A DNA stretch of 64,000 nucleotides from NCBI GenBank assembly GCA_035297145.1, contig DATGZN010000107.1, positions 1 through 64,000 on the forward strand, given 5' to 3'. The stretch is from QHXW01 sp035297145 (GTDB lineage Bacteria > Acidobacteriota > Terriglobia > Bryobacterales > Bryobacteraceae). The position numbers were made by a program, and so were the translations under genes. Positions 51,945-59,003 of this stretch are shown piece by piece. The notes under the pieces are model-generated. The model did not search any database. It had not been told where the DNA came from and saw nothing but the letters and a program-made list of their open reading frames with translations. Every line of letters starts with the position of its first letter. Within the stretch, counting starts at the first letter, position 1.

Positions 51945-53206
51945 AACTTCTGGTCGCCGGAGTCAGCCACAAGACCGCGCCGGTGGAGGTGCGGGAACGC
52001 CTGGCGTTCGCCGAGAGCACGCTGCCCGCGGCGCTCCACGATCTGACTTCGCGCCAAGGCATCGTCGAAGCGCTGGTGCTCTCCACCTGCAACCGCGTGG
52101 AGATTGTAGTTGCCGCTGACGATGCGGTCGATCCGGTCGCGGCGGTCTGCTCCTTTCTCCAGGAATCACGCGGCGTCACCCCGGATGCCCTGGGCCCGAG
52201 CCTTTACCAACACGAGGGCCGCGACGCCATCCATCACTTGTTCCGCGTGGCATCCAGCCTCGATTCCATGGTGGTGGGCGAGCCGCAAATTCTGGGCCAG
52301 CTCAAGCAAGCTTACGCGCACGCCAAAGCCAACGATTGCCTGACCGGCCTGTTGGAAAGCGTCATCTCGCGCGCCTTCAACGTGGCGAAGCGCGTGCGGT
52401 CGGAGACGGGCATCGGCCAGATGGCGGTCTCGGTCAGCTACGCGGCGGTGGAACTGGCGCGGAAAATCTTCGGAACGCTCACGGGGCGCACAGTGATGAT
52501 CGTCGGCAGCGGCAAAATGTCCGAGCTGGCTGCGCGTCATTTGCGCGGATCCGGGGCATCGCATATTTTTGTCACCAACCGGACTTACGAACGCGCGCAG
52601 GAACTAGCGGCAATTTTCCAGGGCACGCCTGTGGAATATACGCGCTTCGCCGCCATGCTGCCGGAAGTGGATATCGTCATCACTTCGAGCGGCGCTCCGC
52701 ACTTTGTCCTCACCCGGGACGAGATGCAGCGAGTCATCGCCGCTCGCCGCAACAAGCCGATGTTCCTGATCGATATCGCGGTGCCACGAAACGTCGAACC
52801 CTCGGTGAACGAGATCGATAACATTTATCTCTATGATATCGACGACCTGCAGGAGGTCGTAAACGCGAATCTGCGGGAGCGCATCAAGGAAGCCGATCGC
52901 GCGGAAGCGCTGGTTGCCCAAGAAGTCGAACACATGATGGCGCGTCTGAAAGTGCAGGAGATCGCGCCTACCATCGTCAGCCTGCAAGGGCAACTGGAGC
53001 AGATTCGCGCTGGAGAGATCGAGCGCGTCCGGCGCAAGCTGGGACCGCTGACACCGGAACAGGAAGAGGCGCTCGAATCGCTGACGCGCGGAATCATCAA
53101 CAAGATCGCGCATGGTCCCATATCCGAGCTGCGGCGGCAGGCCGGGCGGCCTGATGGCGTGCATGTCATCGACGCTATCCGCCAGGTTTTCCATCTGAAA
53201 GACTGA
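51941..53206 (+). CDS. hemA: Glutamyl-tRNA reductase
   Basis: First enzyme of the C5 pathway: reduces glutamyl-tRNA to glutamate-1-semialdehyde with NADPH. The 421-residue protein begins MKLLVAGVSHKTAPVEVRE and has the catalytic cysteine in VLSTCNRVEIV, FRVASSLDSMVVGEPQIL, the Rossmann segment VMIVGSGKMSELAARHL, and the C-terminal dimerisation helices ending IDAIRQVFHL. Length is normal. ATGA overlap with the HemX-like gene fixes the start; the stop overlaps hemC by one base. Confidence 0.95.
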   Translation: MKLLVAGVSHKTAPVEVRERLAFAESTLPAALHDLTSRQGIVEALVLSTCNRVEIVVAADDAVDPVAAVCSFLQESRGVTPDALGPSLYQHEGRDAIHHLFRVASSLDSMVVGEPQILGQLKQAYAHAKANDCLTGLLESVISRAFNVAKRVRSETGIGQMAVSVSYAAVELARKIFGTLTGRTVMIVGSGKMSELAARHLRGSGASHIFVTNRTYERAQELAAIFQGTPVEYTRFAAMLPEVDIVITSSGAPHFVLTRDEMQRVIAARRNKPMFLIDIAVPRNVEPSVNEIDNIYLYDIDDLQEVVNANLRERIKEADRAEALVAQEVEHMMARLKVQEIAPTIVSLQGQLEQIRAGEIERVRRKLGPLTPEQEEALESLTRGIINKIAHGPISELRRQAGRPDGVHVIDAIRQVFHLKD

Positions 53207-54126
53207 TGCTGGTAATCGGCTCGCGCGGTTCACAACTGGCGCTGTGGCAAGCCAAATGGATTGCCGCGCGGCTCGCGGAACTCGGCCATGACACGCGCAT
53301 CGAGATCATCAAGACTACCGGCGACAAGATCACAGATGTTCCGCTGGCCAAGGTCGGTACCAAGGGGCTGTTCACCAAGGAGATTGAGGAAGCGCTGCTC
53401 GATGGGCGCATCGATCTGGCAATCCACAGCCTGAAGGATCTGCCCACTGAAGTCCCGGCTGGATTGGCGCTCGCGGCGTTTCCCGAACGCGAAGATCCGC
53501 GTGACGCCATGGTGGGTGCGCATTTGAGCGATCTGCCAGCAGGGGCGAAGGTCGGGACAAGTTCGTTGCGGCGGGCCGCGCAGTTGCGGGTGGCCCGGCC
53601 GGATCTCGTGATCGAGTCGGTCCGAGGGAATCTCGACACACGCGTGCGCAAACTGGATGAGGGCCAGTATCGCGCGATTGTCCTCGCCACGGCAGGACTG
53701 ACGCGGTTGGGATGGGCGCACCGCATTGCGGAGATTCTTTCACCGGACGTCATGTGTCCGGCAGTGGGGCAGGGAGCGCTGGCAGTAGAGACTTGTGTAG
53801 AGGGCGAAGCGACCGCTATTTGCGCCGTATTGGACCACGCCGCCACGCGCACGGCTGTAACGGCGGAACGGGCGGTGCTGGCGGCGTTGGGCGGCGGTTG
53901 CCAGGTACCTATCGGCGCACATGCGGTTGTTGAGGGAGATATGTTGCGGCTTGCCGGTGTGGTGATCGCACCGGATGGGTCGCGGGCCGTTCGAAAAAAC
54001 GGCCAAGGCGCGGCGGCTGACGCTGAGGAGATTGGCAAGCGCGTGGGCCAGGCGTTGCTGGAGGATGGCGCGCGCCAGATTCTCGAACAGGTGTACGAGA
54101 CAGCGGTCAGGGATTCGGCCGTATGA
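53206..54126 (+). CDS. hemC: Hydroxymethylbilane synthase (porphobilinogen deaminase)
   Basis: Polymerises four porphobilinogens to hydroxymethylbilane. The 306-residue enzyme has IGSRGSQLALWQAKWIAARL, GLFTKEIEEALLDGRIDLAI with HSLKDLPTEVP, GTSSLRRAAQLRVARPDL, SVRGNLDTRVRKLDEGQY, and the cysteine that holds the dipyrromethane cofactor in LGGGCQVPIGAHA. It overlaps hemA by one base and cobA-hemD by four, so the genes are translationally coupled. Confidence 0.95.
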   Translation: MLVIGSRGSQLALWQAKWIAARLAELGHDTRIEIIKTTGDKITDVPLAKVGTKGLFTKEIEEALLDGRIDLAIHSLKDLPTEVPAGLALAAFPEREDPRDAMVGAHLSDLPAGAKVGTSSLRRAAQLRVARPDLVIESVRGNLDTRVRKLDEGQYRAIVLATAGLTRLGWAHRIAEILSPDVMCPAVGQGALAVETCVEGEATAICAVLDHAATRTAVTAERAVLAALGGGCQVPIGAHAVVEGDMLRLAGVVIAPDGSRAVRKNGQGAAADAEEIGKRVGQALLEDGARQILEQVYETAVRDSAV

Positions 54127-55610
54127 AGCCTGTCTATCTGGTGGGGGCCGGGCCGGGCGATCCGGAACTGATCACTTGCAAAGGCCGCGATGTTCTGGCG
54201 CGCGCCGACGCGGTGTTTCACGATCACCTTGCGAACGAAGCGCTGCTACGTCTTGCGCCCGCACAAGCGGAGCTGATCTACGTTGGTAAGAAAAAATCCG
54301 AGCATGCGTTCTCCCAGGAAGAGATATGCCGGATGATGATCGAGCGCGTCCGACGCGGGTTAAGTGTAGTCCGGCTCAAGGGTGGTGACCCGTTCATGTT
54401 CGGGCGCGGAGGCGAAGAGGCGGAAGCGCTGGCGGACGCCGGAATTCCGTTTGAAGTGGTACCAGGGGTCACATCGCCGCTGGGAATTGCCGCGTACAGC
54501 GGCGTTCCGCTGACCCATCGCGCGCACACCTCCGTGGTGACATTCGTGACGGGCCACGAGGTGGCGAGCATCGACTGGGCCAAAGTCGGACAGTCGGAAA
54601 CGCTCGTGATCTTCATGGGGTTGACCGTGTTCGACGAGATCGCGCGCGAGATCATGGCGCGCGGGCGATCGCCGGAAACGCCCGCTATCGCCGTCCGGTG
54701 GGGCACGCGGCCCGACCAGGAAACCGTCGCGGGTACGCTGGCCACGCTGCCGCGGCAGATCCAGGAGCATGGATTGAAGCCGCCGGCAACCATCATCGTC
54801 GGTGAAGTGGTTCGGCTGCGCGAAAAACTGAACTGGTTTGAGCGGCTGCCCTTGTTTGGACGGCGCATCGTAGTGACGCGGGCTCGTGAGCAGGCGGACG
54901 CGCTTGGCGCGAAGCTCCGCGCGATCGGAGCGGATGTGATTGAGATGCCGACCATCGAGATCGTGGCGGCGTCAGACTATGCGCCGCTTGACCGCGCCGT
55001 CACGGAGCTGCCGAGCTACGACTGGCTGATCTTCACCAGCGTCAACGGCGTACGTTTCTTCCTCGAACGACTGGATCGCTCGCAACAGGACCTGCGCGCT
55101 CTCCGGGCACGGATTTGCGCCATCGGAGACGCAACCAAGCAGGCGCTTGAGGTGCTGCACCTGAAAGTCGACGTTTTGGGAGAAGAGTTCGTCGCGGAAA
55201 GCCTCGTCGAAGCCTTGTCCAAATTCGATCTAGCCGGAAAGCGTGTTTTGTTGCCGCGTGCTTCCGTGGCGCGAGACGTATTGCCACGCGCTCTGCGCGA
55301 TCGCGGGGCGTGCGTAGATGTCGTGGAAGCGTACCGAACAATCATCCCGGAATCTGCTGCGCGGCAGGCCGAACAGATTTTCGGCGGATCGCGCAAGCCG
55401 GACTGGATCACGTTCACCAGTTCATCCACCGTGCAGAATTTCGTGCAGGCCGCCGGAGCGAATGCACTCGAAGGTGTGAAGGTAGGGTCCATCGGACCGG
55501 TAACCACGGCAACCGCGAAGAAGGTGGGCGTGGCGGTCGCGGTTGAAGCGAGTCCCTACACTACGGATGGGCTGATAGCGGCGATTGTGAAGGCGGTCAC
55601 CGCAACCTGA
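54123..55610 (+). CDS. Fused uroporphyrinogen-III C-methyltransferase and uroporphyrinogen-III synthase
   Basis: A 495-residue two-domain enzyme. Residues 1-240 are CobA/SUMT: YLVGAGPGDPELITCKG, VRLKGGDPFMFGRGGEEAEA, VVPGVTSPLGIAAYSGVPL. Residues about 248-495 are HemD: RRIVVTRAREQADALGAKL, YDWLIFTSVNGVRFFLERL, ICAIGDATKQALEVL, KRVLLPRASVARDVLP and the C-terminal DWITFTSSSTVQNF and VGSIGPVTTATAKKVGV. The HemD half closes the uroporphyrinogen-III ring; the CobA half methylates it to precorrin-2 for siroheme or B12. The fusion feeds both branches. It converges on the DUF309 gene with a 14-bp overlap. Confidence 0.95.
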   Translation: MKPVYLVGAGPGDPELITCKGRDVLARADAVFHDHLANEALLRLAPAQAELIYVGKKKSEHAFSQEEICRMMIERVRRGLSVVRLKGGDPFMFGRGGEEAEALADAGIPFEVVPGVTSPLGIAAYSGVPLTHRAHTSVVTFVTGHEVASIDWAKVGQSETLVIFMGLTVFDEIAREIMARGRSPETPAIAVRWGTRPDQETVAGTLATLPRQIQEHGLKPPATIIVGEVVRLREKLNWFERLPLFGRRIVVTRAREQADALGAKLRAIGADVIEMPTIEIVAASDYAPLDRAVTELPSYDWLIFTSVNGVRFFLERLDRSQQDLRALRARICAIGDATKQALEVLHLKVDVLGEEFVAESLVEALSKFDLAGKRVLLPRASVARDVLPRALRDRGACVDVVEAYRTIIPESAARQAEQIFGGSRKPDWITFTSSSTVQNFVQAAGANALEGVKVGSIGPVTTATAKKVGVAVAVEASPYTTDGLIAAIVKAVTAT

Positions 55611-55935
55611 TCCTCGGGAACTCTCCCATTTCCTCCCCCCGCTGAATCCGCTCCAGCGCCTCCGACGCCTCCCGGTACAGGTCCCCCGTGCACACCCCTT
55701 CAGACTCCGGCAAATATCCCGCCAGCTTCTTCAGCCCTTTCCGCAACTGACGCCCTGCGCCGACCCGGTTTCCGCGCTGCACATGATAGAACGCCACCGC
55801 TATGTGGATGATGCTTTGCAGAAAAAGACGGCGCGGGCCGCGCTCCGGTGTCCAGATTTCCTCCAGCGCTTCGTGGCACTCGAAGAAAGCGCAGCGATTG
55901 AAGAGATCAATCCCGTGGTCGAGCGGGTGCTTCAC
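55597..55935 (-). CDS. DUF309 small protein
   Basis: About 112 residues of helical protein with the family core: HGIDLFNRCAFFECHEALEE followed by IWTPERGPRRLFLQSIIH, then YHVQRGNRVGAGRQLRKGL. The His-Glu pair in ECHEALEEIW is the conserved feature. Function unknown. The GTG at 55935 overlaps the epimerase stop as GTGA; ATG 55959 is the other possible start. The 3' end overlaps cobA-hemD on the opposite strand. Confidence 0.8.
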   Translation of the reverse strand: MKHPLDHGIDLFNRCAFFECHEALEEIWTPERGPRRLFLQSIIHIAVAFYHVQRGNRVGAGRQLRKGLKKLAGYLPESEGVCTGDLYREASEALERIQRGEEMGEFPRIRLR

Positions 55936-56876
55936 TTCCGCGGACGCGCGCGGAACCATTCGAGCGTCAGGCGTAGGCCTTCTTCGAATGTGAACCGCGG
56001 AGAGTAGCCGAGCTGAGTGCACGCCGCCGTTGTATCGGCCTGCGAATCGCGGACATCGCCGGGACGGGGCGGGCCGTACACGGCCGGAATTTGCACACCT
56101 TCAAACTGCTGTAGCAGCTCCCACGCCCGATTCAGCGTAATGCGGCCGCCATTGCCACCGTTGAAAACGCGTCCGGAAACTCCGCGGGCACATGCCGCTT
56201 TGAGATTCAGATTTACCACGTCCTCAACATAAGTGAAATCGCGCGACTGCTCACCATCGCCGTAGATACTGGGCGGCCGGCGCTCGAGAATCGCGCCGAT
56301 AAACAAAGACAACACGCCGGAATAGGGGCTGGACGGGTCCTGTCGCGGGCCGAAAACGTTGAAGTAGCGTAACGCAATTGTGTCCAGGCCGAAACAGTCC
56401 GCGAAAACACTGGAGTAGTACTCGCCCAAGAGCTTCTGCACCGCGTATGGCGACTTGGGCCGCGGGTTCATGGTCTCGACCTTCGGCAACACGGCCGTGT
56501 CCCCATACACCGACGACGAAGCAGCATAAACCACGCGCCCAACCTTGCCTGCTACGGCGGCGCGCAGCACCTTGAACGTACCGTCGACGTTCACCTCGTG
56601 CGATGGCACAGGGTCCTGGATCGACCGCGGCACAGAGGGAATTGCGGCCTCATGGAAAACAACATCGGCGCCACGCAGGATAGGCGCGATGGAGTCGTAA
56701 TCACGGATGTCGACGTGGTGTAACTCGACCGCCGTGCGCACTTCATCCAGATTTTCCGCATGCCCGGTGAGCAGATTGTCGATGACAACTACCTTGGACG
56801 CGCCTTCGCGCAACAGACCGCGCACTAGCGCCGAGCCAATAAAGCCGGCGCCTCCCGTAACTACGTATTTACTCAT
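55932..56876 (-). CDS. NAD-dependent sugar-nucleotide epimerase/dehydratase
   Basis: A 314-residue extended SDR of the UDP-glucose 4-epimerase type. Cofactor motif VTGGAGFIGSALVRGLL; HHVDIRDYDSI; VFHEAAIPSVPRSIQDP; catalytic AASSSVYGD with PKSPYAVQKLLGEYYS giving Ser-Tyr-x-x-x-Lys; RYFNVFGPRQDPSSPYSG; DFTYVEDVV. The details (Ser-Val-Pro, Pro-Arg-Gln-Asp-Pro) resemble WbpP/4-epimerases acting on UDP-GlcNAc or UDP-Glc. The start overlaps the isomerase gene by 4 bp. Confidence 0.9.
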   Translation of the reverse strand: MSKYVVTGGAGFIGSALVRGLLREGASKVVVIDNLLTGHAENLDEVRTAVELHHVDIRDYDSIAPILRGADVVFHEAAIPSVPRSIQDPVPSHEVNVDGTFKVLRAAVAGKVGRVVYAASSSVYGDTAVLPKVETMNPRPKSPYAVQKLLGEYYSSVFADCFGLDTIALRYFNVFGPRQDPSSPYSGVLSLFIGAILERRPPSIYGDGEQSRDFTYVEDVVNLNLKAACARGVSGRVFNGGNGGRITLNRAWELLQQFEGVQIPAVYGPPRPGDVRDSQADTTAACTQLGYSPRFTFEEGLRLTLEWFRARPRK

Positions 56877-57712
56877 ACAGGCAGCCTGGCGATTTCCGAT
56901 TCGAGATAACGGAGGGAGTCATTCGCCAACTTCTCCGCTCCCGGACTGAAGTCGAACGCCTCCAGCGAAATCCAACCCGGGTATTTGTGCTTTCTCAGCA
57001 CGCTCAAAATGGGCTTGAAGTCGTAGGAACCCGCGCCGCAATGGCGCCCGTCCAGCTCGTTGACGTGCACATGCCGGATCAGGTCGTAGTGCCGCTCGAG
57101 CAAAACGTCGTGAGGCGCGACCTCATCGATGGCATTGTGTGAATCGAACATCGTTCGCACGCCCGGGCTATCGATCTCGCGCACGATCGCTGCGGCTTCA
57201 TCGAGGGTTTGCACCACGTCGCATTGCCCGATGGGAAGCGCCTCCACCAGAATGGTGACGCCGCGCTCGGCGGCATCGGGCGCGACTCCGGCGAGGCCAT
57301 CCATGTAATGCTGCGTTGCCTGTTCACGGCTGAGGCCGCCCGTTGTGGAGCGCTGGTTCGGCGAGCCGAAAACCATGACCCCGCCTGGACCCAGATCCGC
57401 GCAGAGATCGATCAGGTTGCGGATATGCTGCCAGCTTTTCGTGCGCAAGGCGGTATCGGGCGTGGTGACGTGCAGGCCCTTCGGACTTACCATCAGCCAG
57501 TGCAGCCCGGCGAAGCGCAGGCCCTCGGACTCGGTGATCGACCGATACTCGCGGCGCGCGGCGGGCGGTATAGCCGCCGGATCCTCGGCCAGCGTGAACG
57601 GTGCGATCTCGATGCCATCGTATCCGGCTTTGCGAATGGCGCGGCACGCATCGGCGAATCGAAACTTCTCAAAGGCCTCGTTGCAAATCGCCTGCCGAAA
57701 TCGATATATCAT
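56873..57712 (-). CDS. Sugar phosphate isomerase/epimerase (AP-endonuclease-2 barrel)
   Basis: About 279 residues of the xylose-isomerase-like TIM barrel. It begins MIYRFRQAICNEAFEKFRFA, has GYDGIEIAPFTLAED, a metal-ligand Glu in VTILVEALPIGQCDV, TMFDSHNAIDEVAPHDVLL (Asp/His), RHVHVNELDGRHCGAGSYDF and GWISLEAFDFSP (last Glu). Order and ligands fit ketose 3-epimerases. A longer frame upstream is rejected because the ATG at 57712 aligns with the normal start. First gene of the minus-strand trio. Confidence 0.82.
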   Translation of the reverse strand: MIYRFRQAICNEAFEKFRFADACRAIRKAGYDGIEIAPFTLAEDPAAIPPAARREYRSITESEGLRFAGLHWLMVSPKGLHVTTPDTALRTKSWQHIRNLIDLCADLGPGGVMVFGSPNQRSTTGGLSREQATQHYMDGLAGVAPDAAERGVTILVEALPIGQCDVVQTLDEAAAIVREIDSPGVRTMFDSHNAIDEVAPHDVLLERHYDLIRHVHVNELDGRHCGAGSYDFKPILSVLRKHKYPGWISLEAFDFSPGAEKLANDSLRYLESEIARLPV

Positions 57713-57808
57713 GCCAAAACAATTCAGTGTAGCGGGTTTTTGAAAAATGCACAGACGGTTGACGCGCTGCCGTGCGCGTAGCAGTACACTGGTTCGGGAG
57801 CAAAACCA

Positions 57809-58930
57809 ATGCGCCAATCGATTACTCGTCGCGGGCTGATCGCCATGGGGGCAACCGGACCGTTGTTGATGAAATCGCAAACCGTGCGGGGGGCGCAGGC
57901 CAATTCCGCGCTTTCCGTGGGGTTGATCGGCTGCGGGCGCCGTGGAACATATGTCAGCGGGCTATTCACCAAGAACGAATTCGCCCGGATCGCCGCTGTC
58001 TGCGACATCTACGACGACCAGTTGGCTGCCGCCACGCAGAAATTCTCCGGGGCGCGCACTTTCAAGAACTATCACGACCTGCTGGCCAGTGACGTCGATG
58101 CCGTTTACATCGCCACGCCGCCCTACCTGCATCCGGAGCACTTCGAAGCCGCCGTACAGTCGCGCAAGCACATTTTCATGGAGAAGCCCGCGGGCGTCGA
58201 TCCAGCCGGTTGCCGGCGCGTCGTGGCAGCGGCGAAGCAGGCGGACCCGCGCAAGCGCATCTCGGTGGATTACCAACAGCGCTACGGCAAGGACTACCGA
58301 AAGGCGTATGAAATAGTACATTCAGGTGAGCTGGGAGATATCAAGATGGTGCGTGCTTCGTGGCTGGGCGGCGGCTTGCCGGTACGCGAAGGCGTACCCA
58401 ACAACGAAGAGCAGATGCGCAACTGGCTGTTCTATCGCGAACGATCCGGCGACATCATCGTCGAACAGAACTGCCACAACATCGACGTTGTGAACTGGTT
58501 CATGGGCACGCATCCCATGCGCGCGTTCGGCTATGGCGGCCGGCAGGTGCGAAACAATATTGGAAACATACTAGATAACCTTGCCGCGACGTTTCACTTC
58601 GAAAATGGCGTCATCTTCAGCTACAGCGCCAACCAATTCTCAACCGGCGGATTCGCCGACGTCTCCGAAACCTTCATCTGCGAGCGCGGAGCCATCAATA
58701 CTTCCCGAAAAGGGGTCAAAATCTATCGGAATAAGGCGAATCCCCCAGAGGAAATCGTGACCCAGGGAGACATTACGCAGGAAGCAGTGAACGAATTCGT
58801 CGAAGGCGCGCGCGCGGGAAAACTCGAAAACGCCGCTTTCACTGCGTCAGAAAGTACCATGAGTGCCATATTGGCACGCGAATCCATTTACAGCGGTAGG
58901 GAGATTACGTGGGAACAATTGAATAATTAA
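57809..58930 (+). CDS. Exported Gfo/Idh/MocA-family oxidoreductase
   Basis: A 373-residue protein with a twin-arginine-like signal (SITRRGLIAMGATGPLLM) ahead of the Rossmann start SVGLIGCGRRGTYVSGLF. The family block is HIFMEKPAGVDPAGCRRVV; the catalytic region reads DIIVEQNCHNIDVVNWFMG with the conserved His/Asp; YGGRQVRNNIG and FHFENGVIFSYSANQ follow. Members with Tat signals are abundant in Acidobacteria and Planctomycetes. Substrate unknown. It is divergent to the isomerase by about 95 bp. Confidence 0.87.
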   Translation: MRQSITRRGLIAMGATGPLLMKSQTVRGAQANSALSVGLIGCGRRGTYVSGLFTKNEFARIAAVCDIYDDQLAAATQKFSGARTFKNYHDLLASDVDAVYIATPPYLHPEHFEAAVQSRKHIFMEKPAGVDPAGCRRVVAAAKQADPRKRISVDYQQRYGKDYRKAYEIVHSGELGDIKMVRASWLGGGLPVREGVPNNEEQMRNWLFYRERSGDIIVEQNCHNIDVVNWFMGTHPMRAFGYGGRQVRNNIGNILDNLAATFHFENGVIFSYSANQFSTGGFADVSETFICERGAINTSRKGVKIYRNKANPPEEIVTQGDITQEAVNEFVEGARAGKLENAAFTASESTMSAILARESIYSGREITWEQLNN

Positions 58931-58941
58931 GCAATAAAAGG

Positions 58942-58960
58942 AAGTACTACGAGTACTTTT
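58942..58960 (+). terminator. Probable terminator hairpin after the oxidoreductase gene
   Basis: AAGTACT (58942-58948) and AGTACTT (58952-58958) are perfect inverted copies around a 3-base loop, followed by TT and then CC. Begins 11 bp after the stop codon. The stem is short and AT-rich, so strength is uncertain. Confidence 0.45.
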
Positions 58961-59003
58961 CCTGGATACAGAACTGCATATGAGCGGATAGAATAGCACT
59001 TCG

